Source of the DNA: Lacticaseibacillus rhamnosus
GTDB taxonomy: Bacteria; Bacillota; Bacilli; Lactobacillales; Lactobacillaceae
Direction of reading: 5' to 3'
NCBI RefSeq assembly: GCF_900636965.1
Contig: NZ_LR134331.1
Coordinates: 744,001 to 808,000 of the forward strand
DNA length: 64,000 nt
The translations under genes were made by a program, and so were the position numbers. Positions 50,365-59,899 of this stretch are shown piece after piece; the first letter of the stretch is position 1, and each line of letters starts with the position of its first letter. The notes beneath the pieces were generated by a model. That model did not search any database and was not told the DNA's origin. It worked only from the letters and a program-made list of their open reading frames with translations.

Positions 50365-53109
50365 TTAATGGCCGGTACCTGTATTAGTTGACGGGGTTTG
50401 CGGAGTAGTCGTGGTACCGCCTGTTGTCGGTGCAGAACTGGTGGTGGCTGCTTCAGTGCCAGTACCGCCACCGGTTGTGCCATTGTTGCCGCCAGTACCG
50501 GTAGTTTGCGGCTCACTCGGTTGATTTTCCGAAGTGCCTTGTTGGTTTTGCTGACTCGATGGCACGGTTACGCTAGGTGTACGACTGCTAGAAACTGTTG
50601 CTGATGAAGGGGTTTCTGTCGTAATCGGCGTTTCCTGATGTTCTTTTTTAGCCTCGGTGGAGCGGCCGTTAGCATCTGACACTTGGCCATAACCATTGCT
50701 TTTGCCATCAAGATAATCGTAGAACAGCTGATAATTATCTTTACTGCCGCCAATTGCAAACTCGGCCTTGGCGGTTGGCTCCCAGTCATTATAAAGGCTG
50801 GTCACAGTTGAGCCGCCAGTACGGTAGGTGTGCCCGTTAAACGAAAGACTTGCAGCCGGCTGACCGGTTTGTTTATCAACGGTGACGGATTTGACGGTGC
50901 TCGGTCGACTTAGTTTCTTATCCGCTTTGAATTTTTTAGGAATAGTATGATATACCGCATTGGCCAGTTTTGCCCAATATGCTTCATTGGTCATCGAGCT
51001 ATTTTCCGTGAGGGTATAGTTCGTGCCATTACTATTATCGTACCCCATCCAGCTGGCAATCGTGATGCCCGGAGTTGAGCCGATGAACCAAATATCGCGA
51101 AAATCGTTACTGGTCCCGGTTTTACCAATCAGATTATCGGTATTAAATCGCAACTGATAGTTCAGGCTTTCCGCAGTTCCGGATGCAACCACGTTTTTGA
51201 GCATCTGGTTCATAATGTAGTTGGTGCCTTTAGAGAAAACCTTGGTCTTTTTGACTTGATGGCGATAAACGGCATGGCCTGAGGGATCGACAATTTCGGA
51301 AATGACGTAGGCGGGAACATGTTCACCTTGATTGGCGAATGTTGAAAAGGCGCTGGCTTGCTCCTTAACGTCGACCCCGTAATCAGTACCTCCAAGTGCC
51401 AGACCAAGTTGACTATAGTCGTTGTCGGTCAGGGTGTTGATCCCCATCTTTTCCATGTAGGCTTTGACGTTTACGGATGGCTTGATATGTTTATATAGAT
51501 TAACAGCAGGAATGTTATAGGATTGTGCCAGTGCTTCAGTGGCAGGGATAAAGCGGTTTTGGATCTGGCCGCCATAGTCAGTGACGCTGTAATTGTTCCC
51601 GAGATTGGTTTTGAAATCAGCTAAGGCAGTTTGCGAGCCGATAATTTTTTGGTCAATCGCAGGGGCATAAACCAAAAGTGGCTTGATCGTCGAACCGGGG
51701 GAACGGAGGGTATAAATATGGTTGAGTTCGCCGGTAACGCCGCCAACAAAGCCGAGAACGGCCCCGGTTTGATTATCAAGGACAACCGATCCGTTTTGAA
51801 CCGGGTATTTAACGGTTTCCGTTTCACCGGTTTTCGGATTAATCTGACTACTGGTATAAGTTTGACCGAACGTATCACGGGTTGCGCGCATGACAAATTG
51901 CATGCGATCATAAACATCTTTGTCAATCGTGCTCTTAATGCGATAGTTTTTGGACGCAAAAAGATCACCTGCCTGTCGGAGATAATCATTGTTTAAAGCG
52001 CTATCTTTTGCGAGCTCTGCTGCAGAATGGCCATCGCTTTTTGCTAATTTCTCGGCTAACAATGATTTGGCTTCACTTAGTACCATGTTATAGACATAAC
52101 CATACTCATCATCATCCTGGTCTGCTTTTTCTGGCTGGAGAAAGGCACCCTTTAGATCAAATGATTTGGCAGCAACATATTGACGATGGCTGATAACGCC
52201 AGCCCGGTACATGCGGAAGAGGACGGTTTGTTGGCGATTGATACCGGCTTTGAGACTGGTTTTCAATTTACCATCGGCCGTGTAAGGGGTATAGACAAAT
52301 GGACTTTGCGGCAGGCCAGCGATGAAAGCCGCTTCCGGCAAGTTAACTTCCTTAGCCGAAACCCCAAACAGTCCTTGCGCCGCTGCTTCAACTCCGGCAA
52401 TATTTTGGCCTTTGTTATTACGACCAAGCGTAGCAACATTGAGATAGGTTGCCAGAATGGTGTTTTTACTGAAGTGATTGTTCAAGCGCCGGGCCAGCAT
52501 AATTTCAGCAGCCTTACGCTTAAAGGTTGTCTCCGAATTTAAAAACATCATTTTGACCACTTGCTGCGTTAAAGTTGACCCACCTGTCTGACTGCCCATA
52601 CCGGTTAAGTCGGAGAAGAACGCACGGATAACCGCCTTAGGAACAATGCCGTTGTGGCGATAGAAGTCTTCATCTTCAGTGGCGATAATCGCCTTGGTGA
52701 GCCATGGCGACATCTCATTGAGGTTGACTTTGGTTGAGTACAGGTCGCTTTTAACATCGCTAAGCTTGACGTTGTGGGCAAAATACATGCTGGAAGTGCG
52801 GCTGGTATTGGACAACGTTGCTTTCATAGCAGTTTCAGTTGGAATTGGCGTTGCGTCAATAATCGACACAAAATAGCCGCCAAACAAGCCGAGGCCAAAC
52901 ACGACAGCAATGCCTAAAACGCCTAATAAATAGTAAACAGTTGTTTTGATGCTTTGAAGTGTGACGTTGCCATAATAGACAACGGCAGCTTTACCCGTTA
53001 GTTGTTGATTGGTATCTGCTTTGGAATCGGGATGCCGGGTCACGAATTGCGTGAACCAACGACAAAATCGAGTCCCAAGCGTCTTGACCCGATTGACGAA
53101 CTTTTTCAA
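50365..53109 (-). CDS. pbp2A: Class A penicillin-binding protein (PBP2A-like)
   Basis: Bifunctional transglycosylase/transpeptidase for peptidoglycan, 914 residues. A cytoplasmic basic N-terminus precedes the anchor helix (about residues 56-80). The GT51 domain has ATEDEDFYRHNG with catalytic E145, and GGSTLTQQVVKMMF. The transpeptidase motifs are S473 in SPGSTIKP, S530 in AQSYNIP and K663 in IGKTGTS. The last 90 residues are a Ser/Thr/Gly/Gln-rich tail (TGTGGNNGTTGGGTG), likely wall-embedded. It resembles S. pneumoniae PBP2A more than PBP1A. Located next to ccpA, as in other lactobacilli. Confidence 0.94.
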   Translation of the reverse strand: MKKFVNRVKTLGTRFCRWFTQFVTRHPDSKADTNQQLTGKAAVVYYGNVTLQSIKTTVYYLLGVLGIAVVFGLGLFGGYFVSIIDATPIPTETAMKATLSNTSRTSSMYFAHNVKLSDVKSDLYSTKVNLNEMSPWLTKAIIATEDEDFYRHNGIVPKAVIRAFFSDLTGMGSQTGGSTLTQQVVKMMFLNSETTFKRKAAEIMLARRLNNHFSKNTILATYLNVATLGRNNKGQNIAGVEAAAQGLFGVSAKEVNLPEAAFIAGLPQSPFVYTPYTADGKLKTSLKAGINRQQTVLFRMYRAGVISHRQYVAAKSFDLKGAFLQPEKADQDDDEYGYVYNMVLSEAKSLLAEKLAKSDGHSAAELAKDSALNNDYLRQAGDLFASKNYRIKSTIDKDVYDRMQFVMRATRDTFGQTYTSSQINPKTGETETVKYPVQNGSVVLDNQTGAVLGFVGGVTGELNHIYTLRSPGSTIKPLLVYAPAIDQKIIGSQTALADFKTNLGNNYSVTDYGGQIQNRFIPATEALAQSYNIPAVNLYKHIKPSVNVKAYMEKMGINTLTDNDYSQLGLALGGTDYGVDVKEQASAFSTFANQGEHVPAYVISEIVDPSGHAVYRHQVKKTKVFSKGTNYIMNQMLKNVVASGTAESLNYQLRFNTDNLIGKTGTSNDFRDIWFIGSTPGITIASWMGYDNSNGTNYTLTENSSMTNEAYWAKLANAVYHTIPKKFKADKKLSRPSTVKSVTVDKQTGQPAASLSFNGHTYRTGGSTVTSLYNDWEPTAKAEFAIGGSKDNYQLFYDYLDGKSNGYGQVSDANGRSTEAKKEHQETPITTETPSSATVSSSRTPSVTVPSSQQNQQGTSENQPSEPQTTGTGGNNGTTGGGTGTEAATTSSAPTTGGTTTTPQTPSTNTGTGH

Positions 53110-53270
53110 GTGCTTGTCCCACCTTAAATTTTGGTCTAGTACGCCTTAGTATACCTTAAAAACAGGGCGGATTCTAATGCTGTAAATGGGGAGTGCCAAG
53201 TGAGGTGTTTGGAGGTTTGAATCTAAGGAGCGTTAGGCTTGGGGTGGTGGTTTTTTAGGGGGAGGTTTAC

Positions 53271-53667
53271 GCGTGCGGGCTGGTTCACGCTCTGCTCTAA
53301 AACGCGTTCACCAGCCCAGAAACCTGCACATAAGGACCTTGAGCGCAATGGCCAAGCCCGGGCCATCACGCTCAAGGCCACTTATGTTCCGGTTTCTAAG
53401 CGGGCTGGTTCACGCTCTGGTCTGAAACGCGTTCACAGTCGCAGAAATCTACGTGTAAGGACCTCAGACGCAATGGCCAAAGCCCGGCCATCACGTCTGA
53501 GGCCACTTACACTCCGATTTCTAAGCGCGCCGGTTCACGCTCTGGTCTGAAACGCGTTCACCGGCGCAGGAGTCTGCGTGTAAGGACCTGGGGCGCAATG
53601 GCCAAAGCCCAGCCATCACGTCCCAGGCCGCTTACACTCCGACTCCTAAGCGCGCCGGTTCACGCTC
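53271..53667 (+). repeat. Palindromic repeat array F (three units)
   Basis: A right-arm remnant (53271-53294) then units at about 53300-53418, 53424-53541 and 53550-53667. Matched arm pairs: unit 1 AGAAACC / GGTTTCT, CACATAAG / CTTATGTT and CCTTGAGCG / CGCTCAAGG; unit 2 AGAAATC / GATTTCT and CCTCAGACG / CGTCTGAGG; unit 3 AGGAGTC / GACTCCT and CCTGGGGCG / CGTCCCAGG. These are the clearest compensatory sets in the window. The array fills the region between the PBP promoter and the HAD gene. Bases 53110-53270 contain the PBP upstream region only. Confidence 0.92.
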
Positions 53668-53733
53668 TTGCGACTTAACTTTCATTGTGTAAGACTAATA
53701 GCATATGTCATGAATGAGAGAATGGAGCAGGTT

Positions 53734-54417
53734 ATGTATCGAATTATTTTGTTTGATGTGGACGATACCTTGTTGGATTTTAAAGCAGGGGAATTAAAAA
53801 GCCTGGCAAAAATGTTTGCCAAGCTGAAATTAACGTACACACCGCGGATTGAAGCGAGTTATTTAAAGATAAATGCCAATTTGTGGCGCGATTACGAAGC
53901 AGGTCGTATCACTAGACCGGAACTTTTTGATGTGCGGTTTGCCAAGCTATTTCGGCATCATCGCATTGATGCTGATCCGCACTTGGCTGAACGCACTTAT
54001 CACCACTTTTTGGACCAAGAAGCGATCTTATTGCCACATGTTATGGAAACCTTGGATGCACTAAAAGATTATCGACTCTTCATTGTTAGTAACGGTATTG
54101 AGCCGGTTCAGCGCCAGCGATTGGCTACCAGTGGCTTGATTGATTACTTTGAGGATATTTTTGTTTCTGATAGTGTGGGTAGTCCCAAACCGACTGTCGC
54201 GTTCTTTGATTATGTTGCTAAACATATTCCGCGGTTTAATCGCAACGAGACGTTGATTATGGGCGACTCGTTAACCTCGGATATTCAAGGCGGGATTAAC
54301 GGTAAGATTGATTCGATCTGGTTTAACCCGCATTTTCAGCCGAATCGCGATCAAATTACCCCGACTTACCAACTGAACGAATTTAGTGATCTAACTAAAT
54401 TACTCTTGGCTAATTAA
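53734..54417 (+). CDS. HAD superfamily phosphatase, YjjG/YfnB type
   Basis: 227-residue HAD hydrolase. Motif I is LFDVDDTLLDFKAGE, motif II FIVSNGIEP, motif III Lys in SVGSPKPTVAFFD, motif IV LIMGDSLTSDIQGG. The helical cap between residues about 15 and 85 fits the YjjG nucleotidase group (dUMP/dTMP and analogue phosphatases). The ATG at 53734 has TGGAGCAGG upstream; an earlier frame start at 53668 abuts array F. Convergent with birA, only 16 bases apart and with no visible terminator between. Confidence 0.9.
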   Translation: MYRIILFDVDDTLLDFKAGELKSLAKMFAKLKLTYTPRIEASYLKINANLWRDYEAGRITRPELFDVRFAKLFRHHRIDADPHLAERTYHHFLDQEAILLPHVMETLDALKDYRLFIVSNGIEPVQRQRLATSGLIDYFEDIFVSDSVGSPKPTVAFFDYVAKHIPRFNRNETLIMGDSLTSDIQGGINGKIDSIWFNPHFQPNRDQITPTYQLNEFSDLTKLLLAN

Positions 54418-54433
54418 CGGCTGTCTGAACTGA

Positions 54434-55183
54434 TTAGTCGGCTAAACGAATGGTGCCGCTCGTAACCACCATGGTACCTTGGGCCGTTTGTAACAGTAAG
54501 GCACCATTATCATCAAACCCGCTGATTGTTCCGGTCAGCGGGTTTTGTGTGCCATTCACCGTAATTCGGCGGCCAACCCATGCAGCTTTTGCGCGATAAA
54601 TCGGCATAATGGTTTCCGGATTGGCAAATAGACGCATCAGATTGGTTAAAAATCGGCCTGCCAGTTCTGGACGCGGATCGCTATCTGGCTGATTGGCAAG
54701 TAACGTGGTGATCGGCTGATCGGTTGGCAGCACTGCTGATTGAGCCGGAAAAAGATCAACCCCGATGCCTAAGACCACAGCGTTGTGTTCAATGAGTGCT
54801 TCCGCTAAAATGCCCGCAACCTTGCGACCACCTTTTTGCAGATCATTCACCCATTTGATCGCGGTCACAATGCCAAACTGGGTTTCAATTGCTTGCTGCA
54901 GCGCAACCCCTGCAGCTGGTGTGATCAGGGACTGACTGATTTGCGGATGGAATGCGTAACTAAGATAAAGCCCCGCATCGGCAGGACTGGCAAAATGTTT
55001 GCCATGGCGGCCGACTCCGGCAGTTTGTTCACCGGCAATAAGAATTTGGGGAACCGTACTGTTATTTTGAACGGCGTGTTTTAAAACGGTGTTGGTAGAG
55101 GTCACGGTTGCTTGAGTAGCAACGGCTGCACGCAAATGAGGATCGTCTAACCATGGATCTAAAGCATGAGGTGTAAACATCAT
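54434..55183 (-). CDS. birA: Biotin--[acetyl-CoA-carboxylase] ligase, single-domain
   Basis: Attaches biotin to the BCCP subunit of acetyl-CoA carboxylase. 249 residues: catalytic domain with STNTVLKHAV, GEQTAGVGRHGKHFASPADAGLYLSYAF (biotin/AMP loop) and AIKWVNDLQKGGRKVAGILAEA, followed by a C-terminal SH3-like domain (about 205-249). No N-terminal DNA-binding domain, so it is a class I ligase without repressor function. Start 55183 has AAGGAAG upstream; ATG 55180 is an alternative. Confidence 0.93.
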   Translation of the reverse strand: MMFTPHALDPWLDDPHLRAAVATQATVTSTNTVLKHAVQNNSTVPQILIAGEQTAGVGRHGKHFASPADAGLYLSYAFHPQISQSLITPAAGVALQQAIETQFGIVTAIKWVNDLQKGGRKVAGILAEALIEHNAVVLGIGVDLFPAQSAVLPTDQPITTLLANQPDSDPRPELAGRFLTNLMRLFANPETIMPIYRAKAAWVGRRITVNGTQNPLTGTISGFDDNGALLLQTAQGTMVVTSGTIRLAD

Positions 55184-55211
55184 AAGCTTCCTTTCTGATT
55201 TGCATCGCACA

Positions 55212-55257
55212 AACGCCAGAAGTCACCGCAACATCGTGAGTTGCCGACTTCTGGCGC
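55212..55257. terminator. Hairpin between pepV and birA
   Basis: CGCCAGAAGTC / GACTTCTGGCG outer arms and CGCAAC / GTTGC inner arms form a strong hairpin. The minus-strand T-run is short (GTTTG), so termination of pepV may be partial. Confidence 0.6.
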
Positions 55258-55325
55258 TTGGGTTGCATGATTAGTTTAAAGAGCGTCAAGGCGTTAGTGT
55301 TCGCAGCGCAATCAAGCGGGCAAAG

Positions 55326-56729
55326 TCACTTCACTAACCGGCTAATTGCATCGGCATAGATGGCGACTGCTGCCACAATGTCTTTGATCGGCATATATTC
55401 ATTTGCCTGATGCATGACATTTTCCTGGCCTGGCATTTGGGCACCAAAGGCAACACCGCGTTTGATGATACGACCATAAGTGCCACCGCCAATGACTTGT
55501 TCATGACCGGGGATGCCTGTGTGATCACTAAAAGTCTGAAGCAATGTCTTGACAAGTGGATCATCACCAGATACATAGTGTGGTTCCTGAGCGTGACCGC
55601 TGACTGCCACATTGTACTGATCTGCTCCTAGCGCCGTTTCAATCTGATCACGGATTTTGGCTGCATCGGTTCCTTGCGGGTAGCGGACATTGACCAGAAC
55701 GCTTTGGGGACCGTCTTGCGTAAAGGTGAAGATATCCGGACTTGCGGTCAGGTCGCCCATTAGTTTATCGGTATAATTAATCCCTAAATGGTGACCACGT
55801 GAGTCTAGATGAAGGTGGTTGGCAATCATGGTCAGATAGGCTTTCCCGGCTGGATCAAATGGTAAGTCGGCCAAAAGCGTTGCTAAATAGGTTGCGGCGT
55901 TTTTGCCATCTTTTGGTTCTTGGGCATGGGCGCCTTTTCCAATCAATTCAATCGTCGTCGGGTTGCCTGGTGTCAGGGTGAGGGCGACTTCTTGCTCTGC
56001 CGCCCACTTCTCGGCTTGCGTCATAAATGCTTCCGGTAATGGTCCGCTGATGACAGCCTTTGCTTCTTGTGGCACCATGTTTGGCCGAATACCGGCGGAA
56101 AAATGATTCAACGTTAGATCAGCGGTTGCAGCGGCGATTGGTTTTTGAACGATTTCAAAACTGGCAATCCCCTTTTCGCCATTGATGATAGGGAATTCCG
56201 CGTCTGGTGAAAACCCGAAGTCGGGAGCAGGTTCAGTTTCGAGATAGCGGTGAATACCGACCCAGTCAGACTCTTCATCGGTACCAAGAATGAAGTGAAT
56301 CTTTTTATTAATCGGCAACTTGAGATCGCGAATGAGCTTTAAGGCATAGTAAGCAGCGATACTTGGGCCTTTGTCATCGCTGGTTCCGCGCCCATAAATC
56401 TTGCCATCGCGAATAACGGGGTCAAATGGATCGGTTTGCCAGCCTGGTCCCGCGGGCACGACATCAACATGGCCAAAAAGCCCAAAGATTTCGTCGCCAT
56501 CGCCTAATTCGATGCGGCCGGCAACATGGTCGACATTTAATGTTTTGAAACCGTCCCGCTGTGCAATCGTCAAAAATGCTTCAAGCGCTTTGGCCGGTCC
56601 CGGTCCGAGAGGATACTCATCGGTTTGATGGTCAGTATCACGTTCCGAATTGATCTTCAAAAGTGTGGTTAGATCTGAGAGAAGTTGGGGTTCCAATTTT
56701 TCAGCTTCTTGCTGCCAATTAATGGTCAT
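55326..56729 (-). CDS. pepV: Dipeptidase PepV
   Basis: Zinc dipeptidase with broad specificity, 467 residues, M20 family. Metal and catalytic motifs: LFGHVDVVPAGPGW, IYGRGTSDDKGPSIAAYYAL, LGTDEESDW with the catalytic Glu, FSPDAEFP, and a C-terminal His in ENVMHQANEYM. A lid domain is inserted at about residues 185-380. Part of peptide nutrition along with pepQ. The start at 56729 lacks a strong AGGAGG but has AAGTAGG. Confidence 0.96.
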   Translation of the reverse strand: MTINWQQEAEKLEPQLLSDLTTLLKINSERDTDHQTDEYPLGPGPAKALEAFLTIAQRDGFKTLNVDHVAGRIELGDGDEIFGLFGHVDVVPAGPGWQTDPFDPVIRDGKIYGRGTSDDKGPSIAAYYALKLIRDLKLPINKKIHFILGTDEESDWVGIHRYLETEPAPDFGFSPDAEFPIINGEKGIASFEIVQKPIAAATADLTLNHFSAGIRPNMVPQEAKAVISGPLPEAFMTQAEKWAAEQEVALTLTPGNPTTIELIGKGAHAQEPKDGKNAATYLATLLADLPFDPAGKAYLTMIANHLHLDSRGHHLGINYTDKLMGDLTASPDIFTFTQDGPQSVLVNVRYPQGTDAAKIRDQIETALGADQYNVAVSGHAQEPHYVSGDDPLVKTLLQTFSDHTGIPGHEQVIGGGTYGRIIKRGVAFGAQMPGQENVMHQANEYMPIKDIVAAVAIYADAISRLVK

Positions 56730-56864
56730 AAGGTTAACCTACTTTCTTACTAGTGTTGCCTTAAGAATAGCATGTTTAAGGCATAGAAACGAATGAATGA
56801 CTCGATCATTGATAATGCGTAGTGAAGACAGACGCCGCGCCTATTGATAGAGCAACTCAAGTTT

Positions 56865-58205
56865 TTAACCGATGTTCAGGACACTGGCATTGAGAAGCGG
56901 TGTATCGAAGGCCGTGTCGCCAAGTGCCCAGTGAAGGAGCGGTTTTTGGTTTTCGGGGATGCTGCGATAGAGCGTGAGCCAGATATGCATATTCTCGGCG
57001 GTTGGCAGCACCTGTAAATCTTTGGCGTTTAACCAACCGATTTTTGTTTTTAAATACAGCTGGCCGCTTTGATAACGGGCTGCTAATACCCAGTAGCATT
57101 TGTGATTGCCAACATGGCCGGTAATGGCTTGCTGATGTAAGGGATCGGCGTGCACGGGTACCTTAAAGTGTCGGCTGGTGATGACGATGCGCTGATGGAG
57201 AAAAAGACTTGCCCAACCGGCTTCAGGGGCAAGGTTAATGGTTTCGGCAGGGACAAACGCATTGTCGCCAATTTGATAGTAAGTACTGCCAGCGAGGGAA
57301 ACCATGCTGGAAATCATGATCGGGGTTTGCGGTGCCAGCCGTTCAGAGCGCAACAATGGCTGATAAGGATTTTCATAAACTGGCAGTGCAGCAAGGCTTG
57401 AGTTTGCGCCAAGATCATTGATGCTGGTGGTGACAGCAGCTGCCTTAAGCGTTTGAAACTCGTGGCCGAGGCTGGTGTAATTAGTGACGACGCCATCAAT
57501 GTTGAGATTGACGAGCCAAGTCCATTTCGCCCGATCCTCGTTCATTTCATCCCAGACATAAACTTTCTTACCAAGATCATGCAGTTGGGTGACAAGTTGC
57601 GGCGTCACTAAATCGGAACTTAGATTAATACCGTCCACGTACGTCAAGACGTCAAAGTTGATCCGCTTAAGCGAGCCAACGATCAAAATTCGCGGAATAT
57701 TTGGTAGAACTGCCTGCAAGCGTTTGAGGCTAGCTGCTGAGAATGAATGAAACATCACGCGATTTTCCATGTGATATTGCTTGATCAGGGCCGCAACTTT
57801 GTCTTCTAGATGCGGATGCGGTTCACCTTTTACAATTTTAGTCTCAATCAGGAATTTATGCTTTGTTTGTTGCTCATGGGCGAAGAGTTCCTCTAGGCTG
57901 TGAATCGGTTCGCCATTTTTGGTATGATATTGCTGAAGTTGTGCGAAGTTTGTTTTCGCGATCGCCAAGTTGGCACCAGTCGTTCGCTGAATCGTGGTGT
58001 CATGTTGAATCACAATCACACCATCTGCACTTTCATGGACGTCAAGCTCAACGTAATCAGCTCCGTTGTTAAAAGCGCTGTCGAAACTTTGAAAGGTCTC
58101 TTCCGGATAATTTAAAGGATCACCACGGTGGCCGACTAGCGTAAACCCCGAAAGCAGAAGAAATAATGGCACTAAAAAGACTATCAGTGTGAGTCGTTTG
58201 CCCAT
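56865..58205 (-). CDS. Secreted/anchored glycerophosphodiester phosphodiesterase with C-terminal SH3-like modules
   Basis: 446 residues. An N-terminal hydrophobic helix (residues 5-21, LTLIVFLVPLFLLLSGFTL) gives export or anchoring. The GDPD domain (about 24-265) shows VGHRGDPLNYPEETFQSF, YVELDVHESADGVIVIQHD, FLIETKIVKG and VDGINLSSDLV. The C-terminal 150 residues contain two GW/SH3_8-like repeats (SSMVSLAGSTYYQIGDNAFVP; HKCYWVLAARYQSGQLYLKTKIGWLNAKDL), suggesting binding to teichoic acid. It may release glycerol-3-phosphate from lipids or glycerophosphate polymers (inference). Start 58205 has AAAGGAGC; a longer frame to 58295 lacks a signal sequence. Confidence 0.88.
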   Translation of the reverse strand: MGKRLTLIVFLVPLFLLLSGFTLVGHRGDPLNYPEETFQSFDSAFNNGADYVELDVHESADGVIVIQHDTTIQRTTGANLAIAKTNFAQLQQYHTKNGEPIHSLEELFAHEQQTKHKFLIETKIVKGEPHPHLEDKVAALIKQYHMENRVMFHSFSAASLKRLQAVLPNIPRILIVGSLKRINFDVLTYVDGINLSSDLVTPQLVTQLHDLGKKVYVWDEMNEDRAKWTWLVNLNIDGVVTNYTSLGHEFQTLKAAAVTTSINDLGANSSLAALPVYENPYQPLLRSERLAPQTPIMISSMVSLAGSTYYQIGDNAFVPAETINLAPEAGWASLFLHQRIVITSRHFKVPVHADPLHQQAITGHVGNHKCYWVLAARYQSGQLYLKTKIGWLNAKDLQVLPTAENMHIWLTLYRSIPENQKPLLHWALGDTAFDTPLLNASVLNIG

Positions 58206-58309
58206 ACAGGCTGCTCCTTTCCAGAAAAAAACATCATACCACAAAGATAGCACCGCAACGCGACTGGGACAATTTCCCATACTTCGTGAAATCAAATAAG
58301 GAGCCTTAA

Positions 58310-58630
58310 TTGAAAATGGCAGAAAAATATCAGGTTTTCGATTTAATTCAGGAAATAACGCGTCTTGACGGGAGTCGTTATTTCGAGCTAGGGAACGTCA
58401 TGATGAACGGACGTGCCGAAAAAGCCGCGATGAAAGGGTTTATTAAGCGGGTCCGGATCGTTCAACTGAATATTGCCCATTCGACGGCCGTGACGACTTA
58501 TGAAAAATATATTAATGAACATTACGAGTTTCCACCGGCCGATTTAACGAGTTGGGAAGAATGGGACAAGCCGGAGGGCCCAATTCGTGACGCTTATCAT
58601 GAGATCCTCAAGCAAAATCACGTCGGTTAA
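58310..58630 (+). CDS. Small hypothetical protein
   Basis: 106 residues, soluble, mixed charge, no recognised domain. It reads like a lone alpha/beta domain; an aromatic and Pro-rich C-terminus (YEFPPADLTSWEEWDKPEGP) is notable. The TTG at 58310 sits six bases after AAGGAG and is preferred over ATG 58316. It is a single gene, divergent from the phosphodiesterase. Confidence 0.72.
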   Translation: MKMAEKYQVFDLIQEITRLDGSRYFELGNVMMNGRAEKAAMKGFIKRVRIVQLNIAHSTAVTTYEKYINEHYEFPPADLTSWEEWDKPEGPIRDAYHEILKQNHVG

Positions 58631-58752
58631 TTAGCTGCTGCATTCACTTGTCTCGGTGAAGGTACATGGCAGCCGAATATTTTAATAAAAATATCAATTT
58701 TTAAATGAAGTCCAGCATCATTACGGGTGTAGGCGCGCCATTTTAGAACTTC

Positions 58753-58803
58753 CGGTTTAAACCGGTCGGGGATTTTGCGTTGGATTGACGCCACTTATAT
58801 AAT
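58753..58803 (+). promoter_or_regulatory. yibE/F promoter with a 14-bp palindrome upstream
   Basis: TTGCGT (58775-58780) and TATAAT (58798-58803) with 17-base spacing. The perfect palindrome CCGGTTTAAACCGG (58753-58766) lies eight bases before the -35 and could be an activator or repressor site; no regulator is assignable. Confidence 0.6.
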
Positions 58804-58831
58804 GTAAGGCATATGAAAGCGAGGGGTCCGC

Positions 58832-59899
58832 GTGAAATACATAGGTAAATGGCTACTGCCGTTTATAGCGGCAATTGCGGTTTTTATCGGCATGCAGTTT
58901 GATAGCGGCCTTTATACCAAACCGATTGGGCGAGTCGAAGCCGTGAAAGTAGTCAAGACCGAGAGTCATCAGGATGAAGACCAGAATCACGATCGTCTGG
59001 TGAGGCAACAGGTGCAGGTTCGGCTGCTGAATACTGCTAACCGGGGGCGGCGGGTCACCATGCATAATACCTACTCGTTTAGCGGCGGCTTGGATAATCA
59101 GCTGCGGGTTGGTGAGCAGGTGTTTTTGGATGTCAATAAAGGCACCTACACATTGAACAACGTCAAACGAGACGCAATTCTGGCGGGGCTTTTGGTGCTA
59201 ACGTTTGGTTTGATTTTCCTTGTGATGGGACGGCGTGCTTGGTTAACGAGTATCAGTATTTTGCTGAATACGCTGATCTTCTTTGCGGCAGTTGAATGGG
59301 AAATTGGCAGTAAACAGTGGCAAGCCTGGTGGTTATTTGTCGGGTTAGCGGTTGTTTTTACTGTTTTAACGGCTGTCTTCATTGTCGGATTTAAAGCGAT
59401 TGCTGTTGCTATTTCTTTGGGATCCTTGGTGGCGACCGGACTGGCAGTGGCGCTTGGTTACGGGATTATGGCCATGACAAACTACAATGGGGTTCATTTT
59501 GAAGAGGTCAAATATGCTACCCAAACGCCGCAGTTGCTGTTCTTTGCTCAGGTTGTTATCGGTTCTTTAGGAGCCGTGCTTGATGAAGCAAGTGATATTT
59601 CGGTCGCTATTTTCCAGCTTCACGAGACGGCTAAAGAACGATTTCGCGCTGGCATGGCCATTGGACGGAATGTGATGGGTCCCTTAATTTCCGTGCTTTT
59701 CATGATCTTCATCGCCGATACGTTTATGGAGTCGGTTTTGTGGATTCGCAATAATAATTCGATCGCGCAAACGGTTATCTGGGTGATGGGACTTGGTTTT
59801 GCCCAAAGTCTGATTAGCGCATTCGGCATTGTCCTGGCAGTACCGGTGACCAGCGGATTAGCGGCGTTAATGGCTAAGATTAAGAAGGTGACAGCATGA
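58832..59899 (+). CDS. YibE/F family membrane protein
   Basis: 355 residues. N-terminal helix (residues 6-22), an extracellular beta-rich segment (about 25-105, QVQVRLLNTANRGRRVTMHN), then about seven helices. The YibE/F landmark is GSLGAVLDEASDISVAIFQLHE, followed by GMAIGRNVMGPLISVLFMIFIADTF. Function unknown. Paired with a second YibE/F gene overlapping by four bases, the standard arrangement in lactobacilli and streptococci, suggesting a heteromeric transporter (inference). Confidence 0.88.
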   Translation: MKYIGKWLLPFIAAIAVFIGMQFDSGLYTKPIGRVEAVKVVKTESHQDEDQNHDRLVRQQVQVRLLNTANRGRRVTMHNTYSFSGGLDNQLRVGEQVFLDVNKGTYTLNNVKRDAILAGLLVLTFGLIFLVMGRRAWLTSISILLNTLIFFAAVEWEIGSKQWQAWWLFVGLAVVFTVLTAVFIVGFKAIAVAISLGSLVATGLAVALGYGIMAMTNYNGVHFEEVKYATQTPQLLFFAQVVIGSLGAVLDEASDISVAIFQLHETAKERFRAGMAIGRNVMGPLISVLFMIFIADTFMESVLWIRNNNSIAQTVIWVMGLGFAQSLISAFGIVLAVPVTSGLAALMAKIKKVTA

